NCBI RefSeq assembly: GCF_000981225.1
Contig: NZ_LAJC01000056.1
Coordinates: 1 to 40,684, forward strand
From: Allosalinactinospora lopnorensis
GTDB lineage: Bacteria; Actinomycetota; Actinomycetes; Streptosporangiales; Streptosporangiaceae
Reading direction: 5' to 3'
Length of the DNA stretch: 40,684 nt
The notes under the pieces are model-generated. The model saw nothing but the letters and a program-made list of their open reading frames with translations. It was not told where the DNA came from and did not search any database. The position numbers were made by a program, and so were the translations under genes. This document shows positions 16,645 to 24,196 of the stretch, piece by piece (positions within the stretch are counted from its first letter, which is position 1; each line of letters opens with the position of its first letter).

Positions 16645-19080
16645 ATGCCGGATGAGCACGTCGTGGAGTTGCGGGTTCACGGGGTCAGTGGCGGGCAGGC
16701 CGAGGAACTGCTCGACGTCGAACCAGCGGTGCGGGTGGGAGGCGACGGGCTCGCCGGGTTCTTCCGATGGCGGTGCAAGAGCGACACCGAGGACGTCCGC
16801 GACGTGCCGCGCGAGATCTTCGCGTGGGGCAACCTGACCTCGGGGCGCTCTTCACGCGCGTTGTGGTTGCTACTTCTGCCGTTCATGCTAGTCAACGTGG
16901 CCTACTGGATGCGTCCCGGACGGCCGGGCGAGCGCCCTTCGCGGATCTACCGATGGGCAGACCACGCCTACGGGCTGTCCGTGCGGCTGCTGGCGCTCAG
17001 CCTCACCGCACTGCTGACCATGGCCGGCGCCGGTATCGGCATGGATCTCATCGGCTGGCAGTGCTCCGGCTACGGCGCGCGGTGCGCCGAGCTTCGCCCG
17101 TGGCTCGGCTTCCTATCCGCCCCCGGGGCTCTCCTCTCCGATCCCGGGCGGGCACTCGCTGTCGGCGCCCTGCTGCCGCTCGCGATCGTCCTGGTGCTGT
17201 GGCGGCTGTCGCGCCGGAGCAGCGGTGTCTACGAGGTCGCCAGAAGGGCGGACGGCTCTTCGTGCGCTCCCAACGTTGCCGCGCCCCTGAGCGATCCGGA
17301 CTTCTGGCGGAACAGCGAGATCATGGGGCGGCTGCGGTCGGCGCACGTCGCGGTCGCTCTCGGGGTGGTGACCGCCCTGCTGCTGACTCCCGCGCTGATC
17401 CACGACCGGGCGGCGGGCTCCCCGATCGTCGGCGGCGTCCTGGCCGGGCTCGTTGTCCTCACCCTGGCCTGCGGCACGGTGAGCGTGCTCGTCCCCGGCT
17501 CCGATCCCTGGTGGAACCGGCGGGCGGACGTCGTCTGCCACGTCCTGCGCGACCTCTCGCTGCTGCTGCTCGCCGCCTCACTGATCTATTCGGTGTGGCC
17601 GCGGCCCGGGTGGAGCGCGGAGGGCCGGCTCCCCGGATACGCCGCCGGCCTGAACGCGCTGTTCGCGGCGCAGTGCGTTCTCGCGCTGCTGCTCCTGGCC
17701 GCGGCGGTGCTGCTTTACGCCATGAACCGGGTGCACTCCGATACTGCGATGCGGGGCATGGCGGGGCCGGCGACAGCGGTGCTCGGGGTGCTGTTCGGCG
17801 GGGTTTTCTCGGCCGCGGTGGTCTACCAGGCCGCCGGCTGGCTGGGGGGCTGCTACTACCCGGGTGCCCAGGCGGCCGGCTGCATCGTGCTGCGCCCGCC
17901 CAGCGCCTACTCCTGGCTGCAGCTCGCCTTCACCATGGAGGCGGTGATCGCGCTGGCCGCGGCGGCCGCACTGGCGGTAGTCCTGCGGCGGCGAACCGGC
18001 GCCGAGGCGCGGAACACGGCCGCCATGTACCGGCGGCCCCAGGGCGCCCGCCGCACCCAGGAGATCGCCAGGGCACGGGCGATGGGAAGCATGACCGAAC
18101 TCCTGCCCGCCAGTCTCGCCGCGTTCGTACTGCCTGCCGCCGCCCTGGCCCTGCTGGTCCTCTGCGCCGCCCTAACGGGCCGGATCACCGCCACTCCGTT
18201 GGACAACGCGCAGATCACCCCGGCCTCCGTGGCCGCCGGGACGACGTCCTGGGTTCAGGGCGCCATCGCGTTCACGGTCGCGGTCGGGTCCTGGCTGGGC
18301 GGGTTCTTCCTGCTGGCGGTGGTCTGGCTGGGGCGCAGCGCCTACCGGGACCGGCCGACCCGGCAGGCCCTCGGTGTGCTGTGGGACATCGGAACGTTCT
18401 GGCCGCGGGTGGCGCACCCGCTGGCACCGCCGTCCTACGCCGAGCGCGCCGTCCCGCAACTGGCGGCCAGGGTCGCCGGAATGACGAAGAACGGGACGGG
18501 GATCGTGCTCTCCGGGCACTCCCAGGGGTCGGTGCTGGCGGCCGCGACCCTATGGCAGATACCGATCCGGTGCCGCCCGCTCGTCGCGCTGATCACGCAC
18601 GGCTCCCCGCTGTACCGGCTCTACGGCCGCTATTTCCCGGCCTACTTCGGCCCCGCTGCGCTCGCCGACCTTTCGGAACGGACCCTCCGGTGGCGCAACC
18701 TCTGGCGCGCGACCGACGCGGTCGGCGGCCCGATCCACCTGGAGCGGGAGGGCGAGTGGTCGACCGTCGCCCCCGCCGAACCGCTGCCGGACCCCCGCCG
18801 CTACGACGTCCGGGAAGGGGAGGCGCTCCCTCCGGAGATCCTGGGCCACTCCTTCTACACCCGCGACCCCGCCTACACCGAGGCGGCCGTGGCCGGGGTC
18901 CGGCGGATCAAGGAGGCCCTCTGGGTAACGGAGCGCCGCGCTAACAGGCTACCACGGTCCGTAGGGGCCGTCGGAACGGCCGACGTTGCGGGTGGCCGGC
19001 CGCACGTCCAGCAGGTAGATCAGGGCCGCGGCGAGCGCGAGGAACGAGAACATTCCGAAGAACCCGAGGGCCGCGCTTAG
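16645..19080 (+). CDS. Large polytopic membrane protein with lipase-like GHSQGS motif
   Basis: An 811-residue membrane protein of unknown function. The N-terminus (VVELRVHGVSGG) resembles the HGxxG beginning of alpha/beta-hydrolases. About ten hydrophobic segments follow, spread over residues ~70-600, and a cytoplasmic C-terminal region carries GIVLSGHSQGSVLAAATLW (GxSxG-type nucleophile, S in GHSQG) and then LITHGSPLYRLYGRYFP. It may be a membrane-bound lipase or esterase. The reading frame runs 132 bp into the convergent DUF2516 gene, and the last ~45 residues (after LWVTERR) are charged low-complexity sequence. Adding one G at 18923-18925 would instead end the protein at 18944, 4 bp from the DUF2516 stop; I suspect that is the true end. 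Confidence 0.72.
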   Translation: MPDEHVVELRVHGVSGGQAEELLDVEPAVRVGGDGLAGFFRWRCKSDTEDVRDVPREIFAWGNLTSGRSSRALWLLLLPFMLVNVAYWMRPGRPGERPSRIYRWADHAYGLSVRLLALSLTALLTMAGAGIGMDLIGWQCSGYGARCAELRPWLGFLSAPGALLSDPGRALAVGALLPLAIVLVLWRLSRRSSGVYEVARRADGSSCAPNVAAPLSDPDFWRNSEIMGRLRSAHVAVALGVVTALLLTPALIHDRAAGSPIVGGVLAGLVVLTLACGTVSVLVPGSDPWWNRRADVVCHVLRDLSLLLLAASLIYSVWPRPGWSAEGRLPGYAAGLNALFAAQCVLALLLLAAAVLLYAMNRVHSDTAMRGMAGPATAVLGVLFGGVFSAAVVYQAAGWLGGCYYPGAQAAGCIVLRPPSAYSWLQLAFTMEAVIALAAAAALAVVLRRRTGAEARNTAAMYRRPQGARRTQEIARARAMGSMTELLPASLAAFVLPAAALALLVLCAALTGRITATPLDNAQITPASVAAGTTSWVQGAIAFTVAVGSWLGGFFLLAVVWLGRSAYRDRPTRQALGVLWDIGTFWPRVAHPLAPPSYAERAVPQLAARVAGMTKNGTGIVLSGHSQGSVLAAATLWQIPIRCRPLVALITHGSPLYRLYGRYFPAYFGPAALADLSERTLRWRNLWRATDAVGGPIHLEREGEWSTVAPAEPLPDPRRYDVREGEALPPEILGHSFYTRDPAYTEAAVAGVRRIKEALWVTERRANRLPRSVGAVGTADVAGGRPHVQQVDQGRGEREEREHSEEPEGRA

Positions 19081-19254
19081 CGAGACGAACGTCCCCACGC
19101 CGAGGAGGCCCGTCCAGAGCCCCTTGGTCTGCTTGTCCATTGCCGGGAATGCCTGCGCGGGGGTACGCAGGGCTTCGATGAACGCGTAGAGGGTCGTGAC
19201 GAAGATCGCTATATAGAGGATCTGCCACAACGACCCGAACAACGTCTGGACCAC
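18949..19254 (-). CDS. DUF2516 small membrane protein
   Basis: A 101-residue actinobacterial membrane protein of the DUF2516 family (function unknown). Three hydrophobic segments are seen: LWQILYIAIFVTTLYAFIEAL, GLLGVGTFVSLSAALGF and MFSFLALAAALIYLLDV. The C-terminus VRPATRNVGRSDGPYGPW is the conserved family ending. The start is a GTG at 19254 with GGAGCG 5-10 nt upstream. The reading frame overlaps the 3' end of the convergent 811-residue gene as annotated. Between this gene and the M56 gene (19255-19361) I see nothing. Confidence 0.85.
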   Translation of the reverse strand: MVQTLFGSLWQILYIAIFVTTLYAFIEALRTPAQAFPAMDKQTKGLWTGLLGVGTFVSLSAALGFFGMFSFLALAAALIYLLDVRPATRNVGRSDGPYGPW

Positions 19255-19361
19255 GAGACGCTCCGAACCTTAGGCGACGGCGGGCAACCTGGAGACCCGG
19301 AGCCCGGGTCCCACCAAGGTAAACGCCGGGCTGCCCGGGATCGTTTCCCTCACGGTACCTC

Positions 19362-20303
19362 TCACATAGGCAGATGCCAGAGCGACAGCGTGGTGGCCAT
19401 CAGGGTAAAGGCCGAGAGCAGCACCGCCGCGGCCGCCGGACGGGACAGCTCCTCGGCCGGGGCGATCAATCGGGAGACGCGCCGCACCACTTCGGGCTCG
19501 GCGTCGCCGGCGGCCATCGCACCGGCCGGGACCTGGGCGTTCCCCGCCGTCCCGAAGCGCAGCAGCGCCGTGGCCAGCTCCTTGGGGGAGCGTTCGCGGC
19601 CCGCCTGGTCGTCGGCGCACATCTCGATCAGCAGCGCGACCGCGCGGTAGTAGGTCTCGACCATCCGCACACGCGGGAAGGCCCGCTTCAAAGAGGAGAA
19701 GGGCAGCAGCACGAGGTCGTGGCGCTGCCGGAGGTGGGCGTGCTCGTGGGCGAGCACAGCGGAGAGTTCGCTGCGGGCCAGGACCTCCAGGGCGCCCGCG
19801 CTGATGACGATCTTCGACCGCAGGACTCCGGGAAGGCAGTACGCGGCCGCCGCCGGGTGGTCGAGGACGCGCGCCCCGGGTACCTCCGGGTCATCGCGGG
19901 ACACGAGCTCCAGAAGGTCATGGTGGCGCCGGCGGGTCCGCAGCACGTGGACGGAGGAGGCGACCAGGCCGCAGAAGAGCACCAGGGTGAGGCCGAACGC
20001 CGCGATCACGGCGGCCACCCGGACGGCGCCCAAGGGGGTCTCGGCGAGCCGGGAGAGGTAGAGGCCATGCGCGGACGCGTCGCTCGCCAGGGCGGCGAGC
20101 CCGCCGATGACGCCCTTCTCGTAGGGAACCAGGCCGAACGCGAGAAGCGCACCGATGGTGGAGATCCCCCACGTCAGTCCCAGCACCTGCCATGTGATGA
20201 CTGCGATGTAGGGGCCGCGGGCCGGCCATGAGGCCCAGCGGAGCCGTGCCGCGGCTGCGAGGCAGCCGACCGCGATGGTGGCGAGCAGAGCGGCACTGAC
20301 CAT
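19362..20303 (-). CDS. M56-family (BlaR1/MecR1-like) membrane metallopeptidase
   Basis: A 313-residue integral membrane zinc protease. The HExxH motif is in SAVLAHEHAHLRQRHDL near residue 185-190, flanked by membrane segments at residues ~1-25, 33-60, 95-120 and a last one near 285-310 (AAAAVLLSAFTLMATTLSLW). The extracellular penicillin-sensing domain of true BlaR1 is absent. Proteases of this type cleave a BlaI-family repressor. The gene begins 4 bp after the stop of such a repressor gene, so the two form a sensor-repressor pair; what signal they sense is unknown. Confidence 0.88.
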   Translation of the reverse strand: MVSAALLATIAVGCLAAAARLRWASWPARGPYIAVITWQVLGLTWGISTIGALLAFGLVPYEKGVIGGLAALASDASAHGLYLSRLAETPLGAVRVAAVIAAFGLTLVLFCGLVASSVHVLRTRRRHHDLLELVSRDDPEVPGARVLDHPAAAAYCLPGVLRSKIVISAGALEVLARSELSAVLAHEHAHLRQRHDLVLLPFSSLKRAFPRVRMVETYYRAVALLIEMCADDQAGRERSPKELATALLRFGTAGNAQVPAGAMAAGDAEPEVVRRVSRLIAPAEELSRPAAAAVLLSAFTLMATTLSLWHLPM

Positions 20304-20307
20304 ATGG

Positions 20308-20670
20308 TTACGTCCTCGGCTGGTCGATTTCCGCGAGTGCGCGGCGAAGCGCTTCGGCTTCGTTGCCGCTCATCGAGCGCACGAACGCTGCCAGAGCGGC
20401 GCCACGGTCCCCGGTCTGACCAAGCGCGTCGAACATGAGCTCGGAGACGTAGCTCTCCCGGCTGGCTGCCGGGCGATAGCGCCACGCACGGCCCTCGCGG
20501 GACCGGGCGACGACGCCCTTCTTGGCGAGTCGGTCGAGCACGGTCATGACCGTTGTGTGAGCGAGATCCCGGTCAGCGAGGGCACGACTGACCTCACGGA
20601 CTGTCAGGGATTCGTCCTCTGCCCACAGTACCTCCATAACCGCGCGTTCAAGGTCACCGAGCCGATTCAT
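20308..20670 (-). CDS. BlaI/MecI/CopY-family transcriptional repressor
   Basis: A 120-residue winged-helix repressor of the BlaI family. The DNA-binding helices lie in LERAVMEVLWAEDESLTVREVSRAL and TVMTVLDRLAKKGVV, followed by the dimerisation helix ending in LRRALAEID. It would dimerise on a palindrome and be inactivated by cleavage by the adjacent M56 protease. A -10-like TAGACT ends 6 nt before the ATG, so the mRNA is probably leaderless, and the palindrome GTAGTACTAC at 20689-20698 lies just upstream of that -10, where a repressor would block transcription of its own operon. Confidence 0.92.
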   Translation of the reverse strand: MNRLGDLERAVMEVLWAEDESLTVREVSRALADRDLAHTTVMTVLDRLAKKGVVARSREGRAWRYRPAASRESYVSELMFDALGQTGDRGAALAAFVRSMSGNEAEALRRALAEIDQPRT

Positions 20671-20676
20671 GCTTCG

Positions 20677-20698
20677 AGTCTACTCCCGGTAGTACTAC
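20677..20698 (-). promoter_or_regulatory. Promoter and candidate BlaI operator
   Basis: On the minus strand TAGACT (20677-20682) is a -10 candidate 6 nt before the repressor ATG. The perfect 10-bp palindrome GTAGTACTAC (20689-20698) lies 6 nt upstream of it, with a further imperfect half-site, TACT...AGTA, at 20681-20694. The position between -35 and -10 fits autorepression, but BlaI binding itself is inferred. Confidence 0.5.
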
Positions 20699-20771
20699 AT
20701 CGCGTCGGACCCCAGGTTATGGCATTGCGCCCCGATGGTTAGCGGACTCTGACCGCACGGCCGTCCTGCGG

Positions 20772-21002
20772 ATTACTCTCCGCGTTCGGCGTGTCGCGGT
20801 ACGCCAAAATGGAACCGTTGATTACCGTGTGTGAGATTCGGTTGTGTCGCCGTTTCCCGAGGGCGACGAACCCGGCCGATCCGGCCACCGAAGCCGACGA
20901 CTATACCACCGCCCCGCAGGCTCCCCGGCCCAGCCGACAGGCCGCCGTCACTCCCGTGGTGCACCCGCGCCCGGGTGAGGTCGCGGCCTGCGAGGAACCG
21001 GG
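20772..21002 (+). repeat. Direct repeat copy A: deleted 5' remnant of an esterase gene
   Basis: This stretch matches 25459-25577 (119 bp, 4 mismatches by my reading) and then 25734-25851 (about 116 bp, about 8 mismatches). The 157 bp that separates the two blocks in copy B, and that holds the esterase start codon and signal peptide, is missing here. The junction lies in a shared CACCG. It is the left boundary of the accessory island and is not translatable as an esterase. The 70 bp before it (20699-20771) hold only the repressor promoter flank. Confidence 0.9.
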
Positions 21003-21007
21003 ACTCG

Positions 21008-21046
21008 AAGAAAGAACGCCCGCCGCCTCAGTGAGGGGAGGGCGGT
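21008..21046 (-). terminator. Terminator of the minus-strand island genes
   Basis: On the minus strand an imperfect GC stem (CCGCCCtCCCCTC with GAGGcGGCGGGCG) is followed by the T-rich tract TTCTTTCTT. It lies just downstream of the gene ending at 21058 and just inside repeat copy A. Confidence 0.55.
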
Positions 21047-21057
21047 CGCGGCGCAAC

Positions 21058-21291
21058 CTAGCGCCTTGTGTCACCTTGGGAGGTGGTGGCAGCCGGCGCG
21101 ATCCATGTGAGGTAGCCGTGTTCCTCCCATTCGCCGGTGATCTCCACGCCGGCCTTACGGGCGCGTTCGCCCGCTTCGTCGGCCCCGCCGTCCCACTCCT
21201 TGTACAGCGGCTCCCGGCCGGGCACCTCAGCGTGCAGCGCCCACTCTGGTCCGGCGTCCACGTTCGGATTACGGGCCAGCAGGATCTCCAC
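21058..21291 (-). CDS. Small hypothetical protein
   Basis: A 77-residue protein I do not recognise, beginning VEILLARNPNVDAG and containing EPLYKEWDGGADEAGERAR and EWEEHGYLTWIAPA. It looks like a genuine folded small protein: balanced charge, aromatic residues, no low complexity. The GTG at 21291 has GAGGAGGAGAT immediately upstream, although the spacing is short (4-5 nt). The frame stays open to a GTG at 21426 that also has a ribosome-like GGGGAG, so a 122-residue form is possible. It is last in a run of four small minus-strand genes and is followed by a terminator. Confidence 0.45.
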   Translation of the reverse strand: MEILLARNPNVDAGPEWALHAEVPGREPLYKEWDGGADEAGERARKAGVEITGEWEEHGYLTWIAPAATTSQGDTRR

Positions 21292-21595
21292 ATCTCCTCC
21301 TCGGGTGTTCGTCTCGCCCTTCTCGGACACGGGCCCGCCCGCCCTTGCAGGGGCGTTGCAGGGCCGGGCGGAAGGCCACCCGGGGCGGATACGGCGCCCC
21401 GGGGTGGCAAGCTCGCGTGCGATCACCCGCAGTCTCCCCTAGCGGGTCCGCACAGCGAGGCCCATTTCCGGAGAAAACTCCGGTCGTTTGGGGCCGCCCG
21501 GCCCCGGAGGGGGTAATGGGGCTGAGCGGCGGTGTGGGCCCGCGGCGGCCGCCCCGCAGGTCGGACGGGCTGGACGGGGTGGCCGCCGCGGGGGT
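21292..21595. other. Gap with one perfect hairpin
   Basis: No further gene is supported here. A perfect CCGGAG-AAAA-CTCCGG hairpin lies at 21468-21483, and an inverted repeat CCCCGGGGCGCC/GGCGC... lies further left. The sequence is GC-rich with no protein-like frame other than the possible extension of the 21058 gene up to 21426. Confidence 0.35.
21468..21483. terminator. Hairpin CCGGAG-AAAA-CTCCGG
   Basis: A perfect 6-bp stem with an A4 (or, on the minus strand, T4) loop lies between the third and fourth minus-strand genes of the island. It could attenuate read-through or be an mRNA processing stem. Confidence 0.3.
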
Positions 21596-22046
21596 TCATG
21601 GTCGCCAGTCGACGGCACGCTCCACGCCATGGATGCGCAGGCTGGCCGCGGTGGCGCCGCACCAGTCGCGGCGTTCGGCCTCGATTCGCGCCCCGGCGAG
21701 GATTTCCGCCTGCTTCCGGGCGACCGGTTCGGGAGCGGACAGGCACGGGGCGATGACCTGGCGCACGTGGTAGCACTCGCCCTCGCCGACCCGGTGGACC
21801 ATCCCGACCACATAGGTGCGGGCCAACCGCCGCAGCGCGGTCTCGCGGGGGCAGCACGTCCCGGAAACGACAGCGGACCCGCGTTCCGCGGAGGTCGGCC
21901 TCGGCCTGGTAGGTGATGCTCTGCCAGTCCTCCTCGACCACGGTGGGGACGACATCCATCGCGGTCGCCCAGGAGTGGAGCTCGTCGTAGGTGCGGGCGG
22001 GGACTTCGGGGGCACTGCTGCGCCCCCGCATCCGCACCGTCTGCAC
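21596..22046 (-). pseudogene. Hypothetical protein, frameshifted
   Basis: Two frames join to give one protein of about 150 residues. The N-terminal part, from the GTG at 22046, reads RTYDELHSWATAMDVVP, VEEDWQSITYQAEADLRG and RVRCRFRDVLPP. The C-terminal part, in another frame, reads ALRRLARTYVVGMVHRVGEG, YHVRQVIAPCLSAPEP and ends HGVERAVDWRP. The frames meet at a run of five G on the plus strand (21847-21851); one extra base there restores the protein, so an assembly error is as likely as a mutation. I do not recognise the family. It follows a 66-residue gene by 24 bp and is probably in its operon. Confidence 0.5.
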
Positions 22047-22070
22047 CGTCGTGGGGGCGGTGGGTGCCCA

Positions 22071-22271
22071 TCAGGCCCGGGCTTGGCCCAGCACCTTCTC
22101 CACCGCCTCCAGCCAGGCCTCCTGGGCGTGGTGGTCCTCCGCACCGGGCCACAGCTCCACATCATCACCTTCACCCAGGGTCAAGGTGATGGCCTGCGGG
22201 GCGTCATCGATCAGCCCCACCTCAGCCGAACACGGGTGAAACAGCGTGCTGTAACGCCGCAACGGACTCAC
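22071..22271 (-). CDS. Small hypothetical protein
   Basis: A 66-residue acidic protein of unknown function, beginning MSPLRRYSTLFHPCSAEVGL and containing AITLTLGEGDDVELWPGAED and a C-terminal helix EAWLEAVEKVLGQARA. The GTG at 22271 overlaps the stop of the upstream small gene (GTGA), a coupling that supports both being real. The downstream gene starts 24 bp after its stop. It lies in the minus-strand island run. No transmembrane segment or known motif is seen. Confidence 0.5.
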   Translation of the reverse strand: MSPLRRYSTLFHPCSAEVGLIDDAPQAITLTLGEGDDVELWPGAEDHHAQEAWLEAVEKVLGQARA

Positions 22272-22591
22272 CGTCCCACCCCCGCCAACTCGCGCCGGGC
22301 CAGCAGGTCGCGCACCAGCGGCGCCAACTCGGCGCGCAGATCATCAAGGCCGTCGTCGTGGTGGTGCTCCCGATTTCGACGGTCGGTCGGTGACCGCGAT
22401 GCGCGGCGTCGAGAACGTAGGGACGGACCAGCACCGCCCGAGAAGCGAACACCGGAGCATGCGGCCCGTAGACGGGCAACTCCGGCCCCGATGGCGCGGC
22501 GCGGGAAGCCCCACTACCAGACGCGCCAGCCGGGCCGAGACGGCGCCACCAGCACCGCGAGTGGGAGCAGCAGTAAGCACAGCAATCTCAT
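22268..22591 (-). pseudogene. Small protein of the VRPYVL type, frameshifted
   Basis: Fragments in three frames resemble a small protein often found beside XRE/DUF397 genes in actinomycetes. They are a hydrophobic start MRLLCLLLLPLAVLVAPSRP (ATG 22591), then ELPVYGPHAPVFASRAVLVR followed by PYVLDAA, then a charged C-terminus DRRNREHHHDDGLDDLRAEL with APLVRDLLARREL. At least two shifts are needed, near 22500-22530 and near 22385-22395. Unlike the other frameshifts in the window, they are not all explained by one missing G or C, so true decay is possible. Its TGA overlaps the next gene's GTG. It is divergent from the XRE regulator. Function unknown; the family assignment is from memory of typical neighbours. 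Confidence 0.4.
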
Positions 22592-22819
22592 AGGAACACC
22601 CCAGGGGGTTGGGGCCGGATGGGAGGTCCGGCGGGAACATCAGGTGGTGCTATCGTCGCTGCCCGCAACATAATTTGCAAGCCCCGCATTATAAGTGCCG
22701 CCACAATTTTCTGTGCCTGCCCAGTACAACAATGGATGGTGCACGAAATGTCTGGTTCACAGTCCCACGCCGTAAGATCTGGCCAACACAACCGCCACGC
22801 TCGAAGGAGCACGGACCCA
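22592..22819. promoter_or_regulatory. AT-rich divergent promoter region of the island
   Basis: The stretch 22666-22740 (containing AACATAATTTGC and GCATTATAAG) is the most AT-rich in the window and lies between the divergent small-gene run and the XRE/DUF397 pair. The two AT blocks form an imperfect inverted repeat around AAGCCCC. I could not fix -35/-10 pairs with standard spacing. Confidence 0.4.
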
Positions 22820-23680
22820 TTGGTCAGCAGCCCAACACTTCGCCGTCGCCGTCTCTCACGCCTGCTGCGCGAGCTACGTGAGGACCGCGGATACACCGCG
22901 AAGTGGGTCGCCGATCAAGCAAAAGCACGCTCAGGGCGTCCACGCGGCTGGTCGGAATCGAAGCTGAACCGGCTGGAAGCCGGGGAATGGAAACGTGTCA
23001 AGGCAGATGACGTGAATATCCTGCTCGACATCTACAAGGTCACGAGCCAGGACGAGCGGGCTGCGTACATCACCCTCGCCAAGGAGGCCAACCAGAAAGG
23101 TTGGTGGGCCAGCTACGGGAACATCCTCGGCAGCGGCCAGTTCATCGGCCTGGAAGCAGAGGCATCAGGCATCCGCACGTTCGAGTCGATGACGATCCCC
23201 GGGCTACTGCAGACCGAGAGCTACGCCCGCGCCATGATCCGGGGTAGTGGCCTCGTTGTCGACGAAACTGACCTTGATCGTCGCGTCGAGGCACGCATGA
23301 TCCGCAAGCAGGTGCTTCACCGTAGTGATCCGCCGGACTACTGGGCTGTGATCGACGAGGCTGCCCTATCGCGGATCACACCCGATCTCTCCGATCAGCT
23401 CCAGTATCTCCTAGATGTCAGCACGCGGACTAACATCGGAATCCAGGTACTTCCCATCGACCGGGGGCCGCATGCGGCGATGACGGGACAGTTCGTCATC
23501 ATGGAGTTCCCACCGCCGGATCCACCTGTGGTGTATCTGGAAGTGATGTCGGAGGAGCTTTATCTGGAGAAGCCTGAGGAAATTCGCCACTACCAGCGAG
23601 TTTACGACTACGTGCAGGCCGAGGCACTACCTACCGACGAGTCACGCGACCGCATCCGCCAACGACTGACATCCCTGTAG
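22820..23680 (+). CDS. XRE-family regulator with DUF5753 domain
   Basis: A 286-residue helix-turn-helix protein. The N-terminal HTH is seen in LSRLLRELREDRGYTAKWVA and SESKLNRLEAGEWKRVKADD. The rest is the DUF5753 domain (FIGLEAEASGIRTFESMTIP followed by GLLQTESYARAM, then IGIQVLPIDRGPHAAMTGQF). Such proteins, common in actinomycetes, are paired with a downstream DUF397 partner and control development or secondary metabolism (for example BldB/WhiJ-like systems). I use the TTG at 22820 because AAGGAG lies 10 nt upstream and the protein then begins VSSPTLRRRRLSRLLREL, the standard family start. The frame continues upstream to 22619. The DUF397 gene starts 10 bp after the stop. Confidence 0.88.
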   Translation: MVSSPTLRRRRLSRLLRELREDRGYTAKWVADQAKARSGRPRGWSESKLNRLEAGEWKRVKADDVNILLDIYKVTSQDERAAYITLAKEANQKGWWASYGNILGSGQFIGLEAEASGIRTFESMTIPGLLQTESYARAMIRGSGLVVDETDLDRRVEARMIRKQVLHRSDPPDYWAVIDEAALSRITPDLSDQLQYLLDVSTRTNIGIQVLPIDRGPHAAMTGQFVIMEFPPPDPPVVYLEVMSEELYLEKPEEIRHYQRVYDYVQAEALPTDESRDRIRQRLTSL

Positions 23681-23690
23681 AAGAGGCATC

Positions 23691-23885
23691 ATGCCTGATA
23701 CATCCCGCCTGGTCTTTCGTAAGAGTTCCTACAGCGGCGCCACAACGCAGAACTGCGTCGAGGTCGCCGACGCTTCCGGCCGCGCCGCCATACGCGATTC
23801 CCGATATCCGAAGGGCGGCGCGCTGATGTTCCCGATCACTGAGTGGGCCGCATTCCTCGACGAGGTCAAGGACGGCCGTCTGTAA
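23691..23885 (+). CDS. DUF397 small protein
   Basis: A 64-residue DUF397 protein, seen in LVFRKSSYSGATTQNCVEVA and IRDSRYPKGGALMFPITEWA. It is the usual partner of XRE/DUF5753 regulators; in WhiJ-type pairs the two are thought to interact or to act as an antagonist pair. It lies 10 bp after the regulator, with an AGAAGAGG ribosome site before the ATG, and is followed by a very strong terminator. Confidence 0.93.
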   Translation: MPDTSRLVFRKSSYSGATTQNCVEVADASGRAAIRDSRYPKGGALMFPITEWAAFLDEVKDGRL

Positions 23886-23898
23886 CCTGATCCACGAA

Positions 23899-23929
23899 GA
23901 GGGCCCCCAGCGCGGAACTGGGGGCCCTC
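23899..23929 (+). terminator. Strong terminator after DUF397
   Basis: A perfect 12-bp stem, GAGGGCCCCCAG with CTGGGGGCCCTC and a 7-nt loop, lies 13 bp past the DUF397 stop codon. It would end the XRE-DUF397 transcript, and its symmetry may also stop the convergent minus-strand operon. Confidence 0.8.
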
Positions 23930-24012
23930 GACGTACATACCTGATGCATCCCGGGGGGAGTCTACCCCGCCGTGGGACCAGCGACCAGACGCCGAACCGG
24001 TCAGCCGCGAGG

Positions 24013-24147
24013 CTAGGACGGCTGTTTCCCGGTGCCGTTGCAGAGAGTGCATGGAACCTGGATCACCTCGCCGTCTCTGGAGTGCTCCACGGTTCCGTAC
24101 CCTTTGCAGCCGCTGCAGTTGACCTCCTTCTGATGCTTGCCCCTCAC
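24013..24147 (-). CDS. 44-residue CxxCxGxG zinc-ribbon mini-protein
   Basis: A short gene beginning MRGKHQKEVNCSGCKGYGTV and ending in CTLCNGTGKQPS. Two CxxCxGxG motifs, as in the DnaJ zinc-finger module, are separated by ~18 residues (Cys11, Cys14, Cys33, Cys36), so one zinc ion is probably bound. The GTG at 24147 lies 4 nt past the original end (24152) of the upstream methyltransferase frame, with GGGTAGG as a possible ribosome site. An in-frame ATG at 24189 would add 14 residues. The gene is shorter than usual ORF cut-offs. Similar mini-proteins often occur near XRE/DUF397 loci. A role as a partner of the methyltransferase is only suggested by position. Confidence 0.7.
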   Translation of the reverse strand: MRGKHQKEVNCSGCKGYGTVEHSRDGEVIQVPCTLCNGTGKQPS

Positions 24148-24196
24148 GCACCTACCCAAGGGGGTTGTTGGGATCGTCAAGCCAGACATGCTGGCC

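Noticed and set aside
20791-21516. 241-residue plus-strand frame covering repeat A and the small-gene region
   Set aside because: It starts within the esterase promoter remnant, has no ribosome site and no protein-like composition.
23899-23929. Long perfect inverted repeats here and at 29465-29498 as insertion-sequence ends or CRISPR repeats
   Set aside because: Each is a single, unrepeated hairpin directly after stop codons and is best read as a terminator; no CRISPR array or transposase was seen anywhere in the window.
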